In this document: one piece after another, positions 26,224-33,603 of the stretch
Layout: every line of letters begins with the position of its first letter
How positions within the stretch are numbered: the first letter of the stretch is position 1
From: Falsiphaeobacter marinintestinus
Lineage (GTDB): Bacteria; Pseudomonadota; Alphaproteobacteria; Rhodobacterales; Rhodobacteraceae
Reading direction: 5' to 3'
NCBI RefSeq assembly: GCF_007923355.1
Contig: NZ_VOGO01000003.1
Span: 124,001-188,000, forward strand
Length of the DNA: 64,000 bases
Notes under the pieces: model-generated
Databases searched by the model: none
The model's input: the letters and a program-made list of their open reading frames with translations, nothing else
Told to the model about the DNA's origin: nothing
Position numbers and translations under genes: made by a program

Positions 26224-27300
26224 ATGACCCGTACCGTTATCGAATCTAAATCGAAAACCGCGTTGATCGGCTTTGATCAGCCGTTCTGCGTGATCGGCGA
26301 ACGCATCAACCCCACGGGCCGCAAGATCCTGAACGAAGAGCTTGAGCGCGGTGATTTCAGCCGGGTCGAAGCCGACGCACTGGCGCAGGTTGCTGCCGGG
26401 GCCAACGTGCTCGACATCAACTCGGGCGCCGTGTTTTCCAACAAGATGGCCGAAGACCCGCGCTATGCGGACAACAACTTTGTCGAACCCACGCTGATGA
26501 AAGAACTGATCGAGCGGGTTCAGGCGATCACCGACTGCCCCTTGTGCATCGACAGTTCGGTTCCGGGCGCTTTGGAAAACGGGCTTGAAGCCGCCGAAGG
26601 CCGCCCGTTGCTGAACTCGGTCACCGGCGAAGAAGAGCGGCTGGAGATGGTTCTGCCGCTGGTCAAGAAATACAACGTGCCGGTCGTGGCGATTTCCAAC
26701 GATGACACCGGGATCTCGGAAGATCCCGATGTGCGGTTCGCCGTTGCCAAGAAGATCGTCGAACGCGCCGCCGATTTTGGCATTCCGGCGCATGACATCG
26801 TTGTTGATCCGCTGGTCATGCCAATCGGGGCCATGGGCACGGCCGGTTTGCAGGTCTTTACGCTGGTGCGGCGTCTTCGTGAAGAACTGGGTGTGAATAC
26901 AACCTGCGGCGCGTCAAACGTTTCGTTCGGCTTGCCCAACCGGCATGGTATCAACAATGCATTCCTGCCAATGGCGATGGGTGCAGGAATGACATCGGCG
27001 ATCATGAACCCCATTGCTTTGCCGGTGGGCCCGAAGAAACTGGCCGAGAAAAAGGCCCAGGTCGCTGCGGCTGGCATTGTTCTGCCCGATGACATGGATG
27101 ACGAAGCCTTTGTCCAGATGTTCGGCATGGGGTCGACCCTGCCGCGCGCTGGCAAAGAGATGGAGGCGATCTTGGCCGCCAACTTCCTTGTCAATCAGGA
27201 CGAGGGCGGCGCGAACTGGATCCGGTTCAACAAGCCTGCTGGCGAAGCCGGTGAAGGCGGACGCCGCGGCCGGTCGGGCGGACGACGCCGTCGCGCCTGA
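26224..27300 (+). CDS. Methyltetrahydrofolate:cobalamin methyltransferase (pterin-binding)
   Basis: The 358-residue protein is a pterin-binding TIM barrel (PF00809) of the MtrH/CFeSP-methyltransferase type: VIGERINPTGRKIL at the N-terminus, VLDINSGAVFSNKM, CIDSSVPGALENGL, LLNSVTGEEERL, IVVDPLVMPIGAMGTAG and TTCGASNVSFGLPNRHGIN. The conserved Asp and Asn residues contact methyl-THF. It transfers a methyl group between THF and a cob(I)alamin protein, but no corrinoid protein is encoded in the window, so the partner is elsewhere. The C-terminus ends in an Arg/Gly-rich tail (GGRRGRSGGRRRRA). It lies 12 bp after the reductase gene and a strong terminator follows. Confidence 0.85.
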   Translation: MTRTVIESKSKTALIGFDQPFCVIGERINPTGRKILNEELERGDFSRVEADALAQVAAGANVLDINSGAVFSNKMAEDPRYADNNFVEPTLMKELIERVQAITDCPLCIDSSVPGALENGLEAAEGRPLLNSVTGEEERLEMVLPLVKKYNVPVVAISNDDTGISEDPDVRFAVAKKIVERAADFGIPAHDIVVDPLVMPIGAMGTAGLQVFTLVRRLREELGVNTTCGASNVSFGLPNRHGINNAFLPMAMGAGMTSAIMNPIALPVGPKKLAEKKAQVAAAGIVLPDDMDDEAFVQMFGMGSTLPRAGKEMEAILAANFLVNQDEGGANWIRFNKPAGEAGEGGRRGRSGGRRRRA

Positions 27301-27321
27301 TTGGATCTATGTTCTTACTAC

Positions 27322-27352
27322 AAAGACCCCGGCAATTTGCCGGGGTCTTTTC
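27322..27352 (+). terminator. Rho-independent terminator of the folate C1 operon
   Basis: AAGACCCCGG (27323-27332) and CCGGGGTCTT (27340-27349) form a perfect 10-bp stem with a 7-nt loop (CAATTTG), followed by TT. It lies 22 bp after the stop of the methyltransferase gene and is nearly symmetric, with an A run on the 5' side. Confidence 0.92.
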
Positions 27353-27406
27353 GTTTGAGGCCGGGACGGGCTTGACGGGGCAGGGCGCATCGCATTGGCT
27401 GGGAAT

Positions 27407-28579
27407 ATGACAACAAGCCCTTTGACCCCTGCTGGCTTTCCTGCGTCCGAGTTCGCCGACCGACTGGCGCTTGCGCAATCTGCGATGGCTCATGACGGGC
27501 TGGACGCCCTGCTGCTGACGGCCGAACCGGATGTTCGGTACTTCAGCGGCTTTCTGACCCGTTTTTGGGAAAGCCCGACACGTCCGTGGTTTCTGATTGT
27601 ACCGGTCTCGGGCAAGCCGATTGCCGTTATCCCGGCGATTGGCGCGGCGTTGATGCGACAAACCTGGATCGAAGACATCTATACATGGGATGCACCTGAT
27701 CCGGACGATGACGGGGTCAGTCTGCTGGCCGACGTCCTGCACCGGATCTGTGGACCAAATGGGCGTGTTGGCATCCCGATGGGGATTGAGACACATCTAA
27801 GGATGCCGCAAGACGATTGGGCCAAGTTTCAGACTTTGTCGGGTTTGCAGTTCGGCTCTGACTCCGGGATCGTGCGGCGGTTAAGGATGATCAAATCCGA
27901 AGCCGAGATCGCCAAGATCCGCGCGGCCTGCGGTATTGCCGACCGGGCGTTTGCCCGTGTTCCCGAGATTGCGCAGGCCGGGGTGGGTCTGGACGTGGTA
28001 TTTCGCCGGTTTCAGATGCTCTGCCTTGAAGAAGGCGCCGATTGGGTTCCGTATCTGGCAGGGGCCTCGGAGCAAGGCGGATATGCGGACGTTATTTCGC
28101 CTGCTGGCCCAGACCCGCTGAGACAGGGGGATGTGCTGATGCTGGACACCGGGTTGGTGCGGGACGGGTATTTCTGTGACTTCGATCGGAATTTCGCCGT
28201 TGGCGCAGCAGATCAAAACATTCGCGACGCCCATGCTCATCTTGTCGAAACAACCCTTGCTGTCGCCGAACTGGCGCGCCCTGGCACCACGGCGTCCGAG
28301 CTGACCGCTGCGATGGCCAAACGTCTGTCCGCGTTTTCGGGCGCGACCGAAGCCGGACGGCTGGGTCACGGGCTGGGGATGCAGCTAACCGAAGGACTGT
28401 CGCTGATTTCTGACGATCACACCATTCTGGAACCCGGCATGGTGATCACGCTTGAACCGGGGCTGACGTTGGGGCCCGACAAGATCATGGTGCATGAAGA
28501 AAACGTTGTCATCCGTGATGGTCCGCCCGACTTCCTGTCGACCCCGGCAAACCCTGAAATCCCTGTTCTGGAGGGCTGA
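27407..28579 (+). CDS. M24-family (Xaa-Pro peptidase-like) metalloenzyme
   Basis: From ATG 27407 the protein is 390 residues: an N-terminal creatinase-type domain (VRYFSGFLTRFWESPTRPW) and a C-terminal pita-bread catalytic domain. All five metal ligands can be placed: Asp in DTGLVRDGYFC, Asp in DFDRNF, His in GHGLGMQL, Glu in TLEPGLTLG and Glu in VHEENVV. It could cleave X-Pro peptides, but the same fold includes ectoine hydrolase (DoeA/EutD) and the DMSP lyase DddP. It lies 3 bp before an Asp/Glu-racemase-like gene, a pairing resembling EutD-EutA of ectoine use, but other ectoine genes are absent. The substrate is therefore left open. Confidence 0.83.
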   Translation: MTTSPLTPAGFPASEFADRLALAQSAMAHDGLDALLLTAEPDVRYFSGFLTRFWESPTRPWFLIVPVSGKPIAVIPAIGAALMRQTWIEDIYTWDAPDPDDDGVSLLADVLHRICGPNGRVGIPMGIETHLRMPQDDWAKFQTLSGLQFGSDSGIVRRLRMIKSEAEIAKIRAACGIADRAFARVPEIAQAGVGLDVVFRRFQMLCLEEGADWVPYLAGASEQGGYADVISPAGPDPLRQGDVLMLDTGLVRDGYFCDFDRNFAVGAADQNIRDAHAHLVETTLAVAELARPGTTASELTAAMAKRLSAFSGATEAGRLGHGLGMQLTEGLSLISDDHTILEPGMVITLEPGLTLGPDKIMVHEENVVIRDGPPDFLSTPANPEIPVLEG

Positions 28580-28582
28580 GCC

Positions 28583-29344
28583 ATGCAGGTCTTTGCACAT
28601 GATGTTGTACCGGCCACCGAACACGCGGCGGGTCTGATCGCTCTGCAAACCGATGAGCGCATCGAATCCGACATGCGCCGTCTTTTGCCGCCGGATATGC
28701 CGCTGTTCGTATCGCGTGTGCCAAGCGCGCCGGAAGTGACCCGCGAGACCCTGGCGCAAATGGAAGGGCATCTGACCGGCGCTGCGACGCTGTTGCCGCC
28801 ATCGGCGCGGTTCAGCGTGATCGGATATGGGTGTACTTCCGGCTCGGCCCAGATCGGAACTGACACCGTCGCGGATCGTGTTCGCGAAGGGGCAAATACG
28901 CGCGGTGTGACCAACCCGGTCAGCGCCTTGCTGGCAGCCTGCGCAGCCCTGGGGATCAGGCGTTTAGCGTTGTTGTCACCGTATGTCGCAGCGGTGTCGG
29001 ATCAATTGCGGACCGTTTTGGCCGAGAACGGTGTTCAGACCCCGGTTTTTGGAAGTTTCGATGTCTCGCAAGAGGCACGTGTGATCCGGATCGCGCCCGC
29101 GTCGATTATCGACGCAGCCGAGACCTTGATGCGATCTGGCGACGCCGATGCCGTGTTCTTGTCCTGCACCAACCTGAACACGCTGGATACGATAGCCGAA
29201 TTGGAAGACCGGACTGGCCTTCCCGTGCTGTCAAGCAATCTGGTTCTGGCCTGGCATATGGCCCGGCTGGCGGGGCGTCAGGTGACGTTTGAGTCCTGCC
29301 TGACGCGTGCTTGGCGTCCGGACCTGGAAGGATCTGCTGCATGA
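28583..29344 (+). CDS. Asp/Glu racemase-superfamily enzyme (maleate isomerase/AMDase-like)
   Basis: The 253-residue protein carries the two cysteines of the Asp/Glu racemase superfamily: GYGCTSGSAQIG (about residue 90) and FLSCTNLNT (about 195), with LLSPYVAAVSDQLR between. The two-cysteine layout and the VIGYGCTSG stretch match the maleate cis-trans isomerase/arylmalonate decarboxylase branch, which also includes ectoine-utilisation EutA. The start is 3 bp after the M24 gene, and the stop overlaps the PPK2 start (ATGA), so the three are cotranscribed. The exact reaction cannot be fixed without a substrate. Confidence 0.78.
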   Translation: MQVFAHDVVPATEHAAGLIALQTDERIESDMRRLLPPDMPLFVSRVPSAPEVTRETLAQMEGHLTGAATLLPPSARFSVIGYGCTSGSAQIGTDTVADRVREGANTRGVTNPVSALLAACAALGIRRLALLSPYVAAVSDQLRTVLAENGVQTPVFGSFDVSQEARVIRIAPASIIDAAETLMRSGDADAVFLSCTNLNTLDTIAELEDRTGLPVLSSNLVLAWHMARLAGRQVTFESCLTRAWRPDLEGSAA

Positions 29345-30174
29345 CAAAAGCCCCTAGTAACCCTCCGCAACTGACCGATGCCGACATGACCAAGCGTCTT
29401 GGCAAGCAAAAGTATTTCCGGAAACTTGCCGAGCTTCAGTTGAAGCTGGCCCAGGTCCAGCAGGCCTTTTTGTTTTCCGGCGATAAGGCCGTCATTGTTT
29501 TTGAAGGATGGGATGCGGCTGGCAAAGGCGGCACAATCCGGCGGATTTCGCAGGCGTTGGATCCGCGCAGTTTCAAGGTCTGGCCGATCGGCGCACCGCG
29601 CAACTACTATCTTGAGCGACACTATATGCTGCGGTTTATGGAGCGCTTGCCGCCGTCCGGGGCGATCGCCGCCTTTGACCGGTCCTGGTACGGGCGGGTG
29701 ATGGTTGAGCGGATCGAAGAATTCGCACCGGAACACCGCTGGCGTGCCGCCTATGACGAAATCAACGATTTCGAACGGATGCTGATTGATGACGACGTCC
29801 GGCTGGTGAAGCTGTTTTTTCACATCACACCCGAAGTGCAGATGCAACGCTTTGCCGAACGGCTGCGAAATCCGCTGAAACGCTGGAAGCTGACCTATGA
29901 AGATTTCCGCAATCGTGAGAAATGGGCCGACTACGACACAGCAATCAACGAGATGCTCGAACGCACATCGACCGATATTGCGCCCTGGCACATCGTGCCG
30001 GCAAACAACAAGAAATACGCCCGGATCAAAGCGATGAAGCTGATCCTTGACGCGCTGACCGACGGCGTAGACCTCAGCCCGCGACAAATCGAAAGCCGCG
30101 TTCTGGACGAAGCGCACAAACATCTGGATCTGGACAAGTCCCTGATCGAAAGCCTGCGTGGACGAACCGAGTGA
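29341..30174 (+). CDS. ppk2: Polyphosphate kinase 2
   Basis: From ATG 29341 (overlapping the upstream stop) the protein is 277 residues, typical of one-domain PPK2. Walker A GWDAAGKGGTIRRI, Walker B FDRSWYGRVMVER and the lid region with RFAERLRNPLKRWKLTYEDF are all present, as is the conserved WHIVPANNKKYARIKA. PPK2 uses polyphosphate to phosphorylate nucleoside mono- or diphosphates, or makes polyphosphate from GTP; class I enzymes (NDP-specific) have this length. It is the last gene of a three-gene transcript with unrelated metabolic enzymes and is convergent with the CobW gene, with only 1 bp between. Confidence 0.92.
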   Translation: MTKAPSNPPQLTDADMTKRLGKQKYFRKLAELQLKLAQVQQAFLFSGDKAVIVFEGWDAAGKGGTIRRISQALDPRSFKVWPIGAPRNYYLERHYMLRFMERLPPSGAIAAFDRSWYGRVMVERIEEFAPEHRWRAAYDEINDFERMLIDDDVRLVKLFFHITPEVQMQRFAERLRNPLKRWKLTYEDFRNREKWADYDTAINEMLERTSTDIAPWHIVPANNKKYARIKAMKLILDALTDGVDLSPRQIESRVLDEAHKHLDLDKSLIESLRGRTE

Positions 30175-30175
30175 C

Positions 30176-31042
30176 CTAGGCTCCAGTCCACCACGCTTCG
30201 ATCTGATCCGTTGTGATCCGATCAGCCGGACCAAGCCCGACCAGCACGGTTCGGTCGGCCTGCGCCCGACGGGCATGAACATAGCGGCCAACGACATGTA
30301 CCTCATACGCGCCATCATCGGTCTGAACAAAGCCCTTCAGGCGGTAAAGGCCATCGGGGCGGTTCTCAAGCAGGGTGCCCATCGCGCGACGGTCGACAAT
30401 ACGATCACTGTCATGCTGCCAACTGGCATAGGCCGGGTGGGGTGCGGTACGCAGCCCGCCACGCGGCAAAGGCACGAGGTCGAACAACAAGGGGGCCAAT
30501 GAGTCATCCGACAACTGTGTCAGGTTGCGGGCGGGCAGCGCAGTGAGCCTGGCATTGAACGCAGGATCGGGCGTGTCCGTCTTGGTCAGCAAAACCAGAT
30601 CGGCGGCCGTGATTTGTTGCGCGACCTGCGGCGCGATCAGGGAGTCATCCAGCAAAGCCCCACCGTTCAGCCCATCTACCAGAGTGATTATCCCGGCATA
30701 GCTCAGGTCTGGTTCGGCAATTGCGGCATTGGCGATGGCGGCAGGGTCGGCAATGCCGCTGGCTTCGATAATCAAATGATCAGGGCGCGGGACACGATCC
30801 AGCGCATCGCCCAGGGCCATGAACAGATCCGCCCCCATGGTGCAGCACACGCAGCCATTGGTCAGCGCGATAGTGTCATCACCGGCCTGCTCGATCAAAG
30901 CCTGATCGATATTGATCGCGCCGAAATCATTGACCAGCACCAAAAGACGCAGCCCGTGATCTTCGGCCAGAAGCCTGTTGATCAACGTGGTCTTACCTGC
31001 GCCCAGATAGCCGCTGATCACCGTCAGAGGAAGTCGGGTCAT
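30176..31042 (-). CDS. CobW/COG0523-family GTP-binding protein
   Basis: The 288-residue G protein has Walker A GYLGAGKTTLINRLL, the metal motif NGCVCCTMG (C-x-C-C type of the COG0523 family), Walker B region HLIIEASGIADP and the guanine-recognition motif as TKTD. The C-terminal CobW domain is short. Members insert or deliver Zn, Co or Fe to client metalloenzymes. Its start overlaps the stop of an amidohydrolase gene (ATGA), which suggests that the metal-dependent amidohydrolase is its client, although the client link is inference. No Zur-type operator was seen. Confidence 0.85.
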   Translation of the reverse strand: MTRLPLTVISGYLGAGKTTLINRLLAEDHGLRLLVLVNDFGAINIDQALIEQAGDDTIALTNGCVCCTMGADLFMALGDALDRVPRPDHLIIEASGIADPAAIANAAIAEPDLSYAGIITLVDGLNGGALLDDSLIAPQVAQQITAADLVLLTKTDTPDPAFNARLTALPARNLTQLSDDSLAPLLFDLVPLPRGGLRTAPHPAYASWQHDSDRIVDRRAMGTLLENRPDGLYRLKGFVQTDDGAYEVHVVGRYVHARRAQADRTVLVGLGPADRITTDQIEAWWTGA

Positions 31043-32667
31043 GCCAGGTTCACCCGGCCCCCGAATACGGTCCCCAGAACGGGGACGTCTTTCAAGGCGT
31101 CTGGTGCCACGGCTGTCGGATCTTCACCCAACACGGCGAAATCAGCACGTTTTCCGGTTTCGATGCTGCCAATCTCTGCGTCCAGCTTCAGCGTATAGGC
31201 CGCCCCCAAGGTGATTGCATACAAGGCTTCGTCTACGGTGATCTTTTGCTCCTCCCCCAGCGTGCGACCGGTCATGGTCAGGCGATTGACGGCACACCAT
31301 GCAGTGAAAAGCGGCCCCATCGAGGTGACCGGCGCATCGCTGTGAAGCGCGACGTGCACCCCTTCGTCCAACGCCGAGCGGGCCGCGTTCATTCGCAGAG
31401 CGCGGTCTTTGCCAATGGTCAGGGCCACATGCTGATCGCCAAAGAACCAGATATGGTTCGAAAAGATGTTGCTACATACGCCAAGGTCCGCACAACGGCG
31501 GAACTGATCCGGTCCCATCATCTGGCAATGCTGCAAAACATGCCGGGCCCCCGGCCAGGGATGCTTGCGTGCGGCTGCTTCCAGCGCATCAAGCGTGATC
31601 GACGATGCCTCGTCCCCGTTGACGTGCAGATGCATATGCAGGCCTTCCTTCTGGAAGGTTTCGCATTGCGCGTGGATCAGCTCGGGCGGGGTGTTCCAGA
31701 TGCCATTGGGTTGGCCACCGACGTAGAAGGGCCATTTGACCCGCGCCGTCCACCCCTGGATTGATCCGTCGGTCATCACCTTGACGGCGCCCATCCGCAG
31801 TTTGTCGGTGGAACTGGCCTTGAGTTTCAGTGCCCTGGCAGCAATGTCTGCGGGCGCAGCCCCGGCGGCGCCCAAAGCAGGCACGATACGCAGGCAGAAA
31901 TCATCCTGTCCAGTGACGGACAGAAGCGTGTCCAGATCCTCTTCTTCCATCTGGGAATAGAGGTCGGTCACCGTCGTCACCCCGGCCAGTCGGCAGACAT
32001 CGGCATAAGCGTTGATGGCCTGTGCGCTTTGCGACAGACCGCGAAAATCCATACCAACGCGGCGCATCACCGGGAACATGGCGGCCATTTCCTGCAACTC
32101 GCCGGTTGGTTCGCCCTGCGGGTCTTTCACGACGCCTTCGGCGTTGGTCTCGCGCGAATACCCAGCCTGTTCCAACGCCTTTGAGTTCACGCACATTAAA
32201 TGAAAGTTCGAAAACATGATCGCGATGGGTCGGTCGGTCGAGACCTGATCGAGATGGGCACGGCTGAGGCGTTCGTCGGTCAGAAAGATCGGATCAAGAC
32301 CCCAGCCCAACAGGGGCGCATCATCGGGCAGGGCGGCTTCGTCCTGTTCAAGCTTGGCAATGACCGCGTCCAGATCGGTCATGCCCTGATGCAATGTGCC
32401 CTGAGGGTCGATGCGGTCGTGATAGCCAACATACGTCAGGTTCCAAATCGCGCCGGCCATCATGTGGGCATGCCCTTCGACCAGACCGGGCATCAGGATA
32501 GTATTGCTCAGACTGTCATCATGGGTAACCGGCCCCCAATCATCGGCGCAGGTCGCGTCACCAACGGCCAGAATGTGCCCTTCCCGTACCGCAACATGCG
32601 TGGCGCTGGGTCGGCTGGGGTCCATTGTAAGGATTTTTCTGGCGCTGAAGACGGTGATATCTGACAT
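31039..32667 (-). CDS. Amidohydrolase, YtcJ-like
   Basis: The 542-residue enzyme starts at an ATG with GGGAGA seven bases upstream; an upstream in-frame extension to 32718 lacks this. It is a metal-dependent amidohydrolase of the YtcJ (PF07969) type: LMPGLVEGHAHMMAGA gives the HxH metal site, LHMHLHVNGDEASSITLDAL a central His site, HVALHSDAPVTSMGPLF the catalytic Asp, and GSIETGKRADFAVLGEDPT the C-terminal beta-sandwich return. Related enzymes include N-substituted formamide deformylase. The substrate is unknown. Its 3' end overlaps the CobW GTPase gene, a plausible metallochaperone partner. Confidence 0.85.
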   Translation of the reverse strand: MSDITVFSARKILTMDPSRPSATHVAVREGHILAVGDATCADDWGPVTHDDSLSNTILMPGLVEGHAHMMAGAIWNLTYVGYHDRIDPQGTLHQGMTDLDAVIAKLEQDEAALPDDAPLLGWGLDPIFLTDERLSRAHLDQVSTDRPIAIMFSNFHLMCVNSKALEQAGYSRETNAEGVVKDPQGEPTGELQEMAAMFPVMRRVGMDFRGLSQSAQAINAYADVCRLAGVTTVTDLYSQMEEEDLDTLLSVTGQDDFCLRIVPALGAAGAAPADIAARALKLKASSTDKLRMGAVKVMTDGSIQGWTARVKWPFYVGGQPNGIWNTPPELIHAQCETFQKEGLHMHLHVNGDEASSITLDALEAAARKHPWPGARHVLQHCQMMGPDQFRRCADLGVCSNIFSNHIWFFGDQHVALTIGKDRALRMNAARSALDEGVHVALHSDAPVTSMGPLFTAWCAVNRLTMTGRTLGEEQKITVDEALYAITLGAAYTLKLDAEIGSIETGKRADFAVLGEDPTAVAPDALKDVPVLGTVFGGRVNLA

Positions 32668-33603
32668 GGTTTTCTCCCGTTGATGACCAAGGGGTAGCGT
32701 AGGTTTGGTTAACTCCAAAACAGATTTTGACGGGATAGGCCGACTTTGCCGCGACAGATGCTGGCAATAGCCAAATATACAGTACTCAACGTTCGATGCC
32801 TTTGACGCCGATCAGCAACAGCGTAAAACCTGATGCCGCCTCAGGGGCAGCGCCTGCGCTCACAAGCCCATTTTGCGGGTCGAAATAGCCTTGGCTTTTT
32901 TCCGCCGTTTTTGATCCCGATTCGAGGCAGAATCACGTCGCATTGGTCTGAAGTTGTCACCAATGAGCCCCCAAAATCGGGAATGGTTCCGAAATTCCCT
33001 GAATCTGGGCGATTTTGTGACGGCGGATACCTGCGCATGCCGTGGGGAAGCGAGGCAACCTCATCGTTATCAAAGCAGAAACAACGATTGTATGAGATGT
33101 GACCGAAATGACGTCAAATCGCGTCATCTGTACCAGAATTGTGCAATTTTCTTCACTTATAGCCTGATTTCGGTGGGGACAATTTGAAACAATCTTCAAC
33201 CATTAGGCGAGTGAACCCAAGGTAAACTTCAAATAAAACCTCAGTCGTTCTGCCAAAGCTCGAATTTTCAAACAATTTTTCCTTTTGCGGATGATGCCGC
33301 TTGGGTAATTATACAGATAGCCCAACTGGGGGGCGATGTTTGCTGGTCACGAGGACGACCGTTTTATTCCGTATCAGACTGGTGCGGCAACGATACGGGT
33401 CCGTCTGGAACTCTTCTTCGTGACGTTACCATAGTTCACGGCCATGTGGTTCGTGAGCGATGAATGCTGTCGTCTTTCCTCTCTGTTTGGCCGTGTGTTT
33501 GCGTATGACGTGGTTTGTATGTGCTACGTCCGTCGCGCTGTAGGTGGTTCATGTTTTGATCATTGCGGTGGGCTTTTTCCGCCCGTCGAAAAGGAGTTGA
33601 AAG
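32668..33603. other. Long non-coding region upstream of the RTX/Hint gene
   Basis: These 936 bp contain no convincing gene. The middle (about 33080-33330) is markedly more AT-rich than its surroundings. A 6-bp inverted repeat with 8-nt spacer, ATGACG...CGTCAT, lies at 33108-33127 and includes the palindrome TGACGTCA; it could be an operator. AGGAG at 33592-33596 is the ribosome site of the RTX gene. The left 100 bp must include the amidohydrolase promoter (minus strand). Several short frames on both strands lack ribosome sites. The length suggests a regulated promoter or long 5' leader for the RTX gene. Confidence 0.55.

Noticed and set aside
32833-33102. An 89-codon plus-strand frame in the gap before the RTX gene
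   Set aside because: No ribosome site, unusual codon use, and no resemblance to any family; probably chance.
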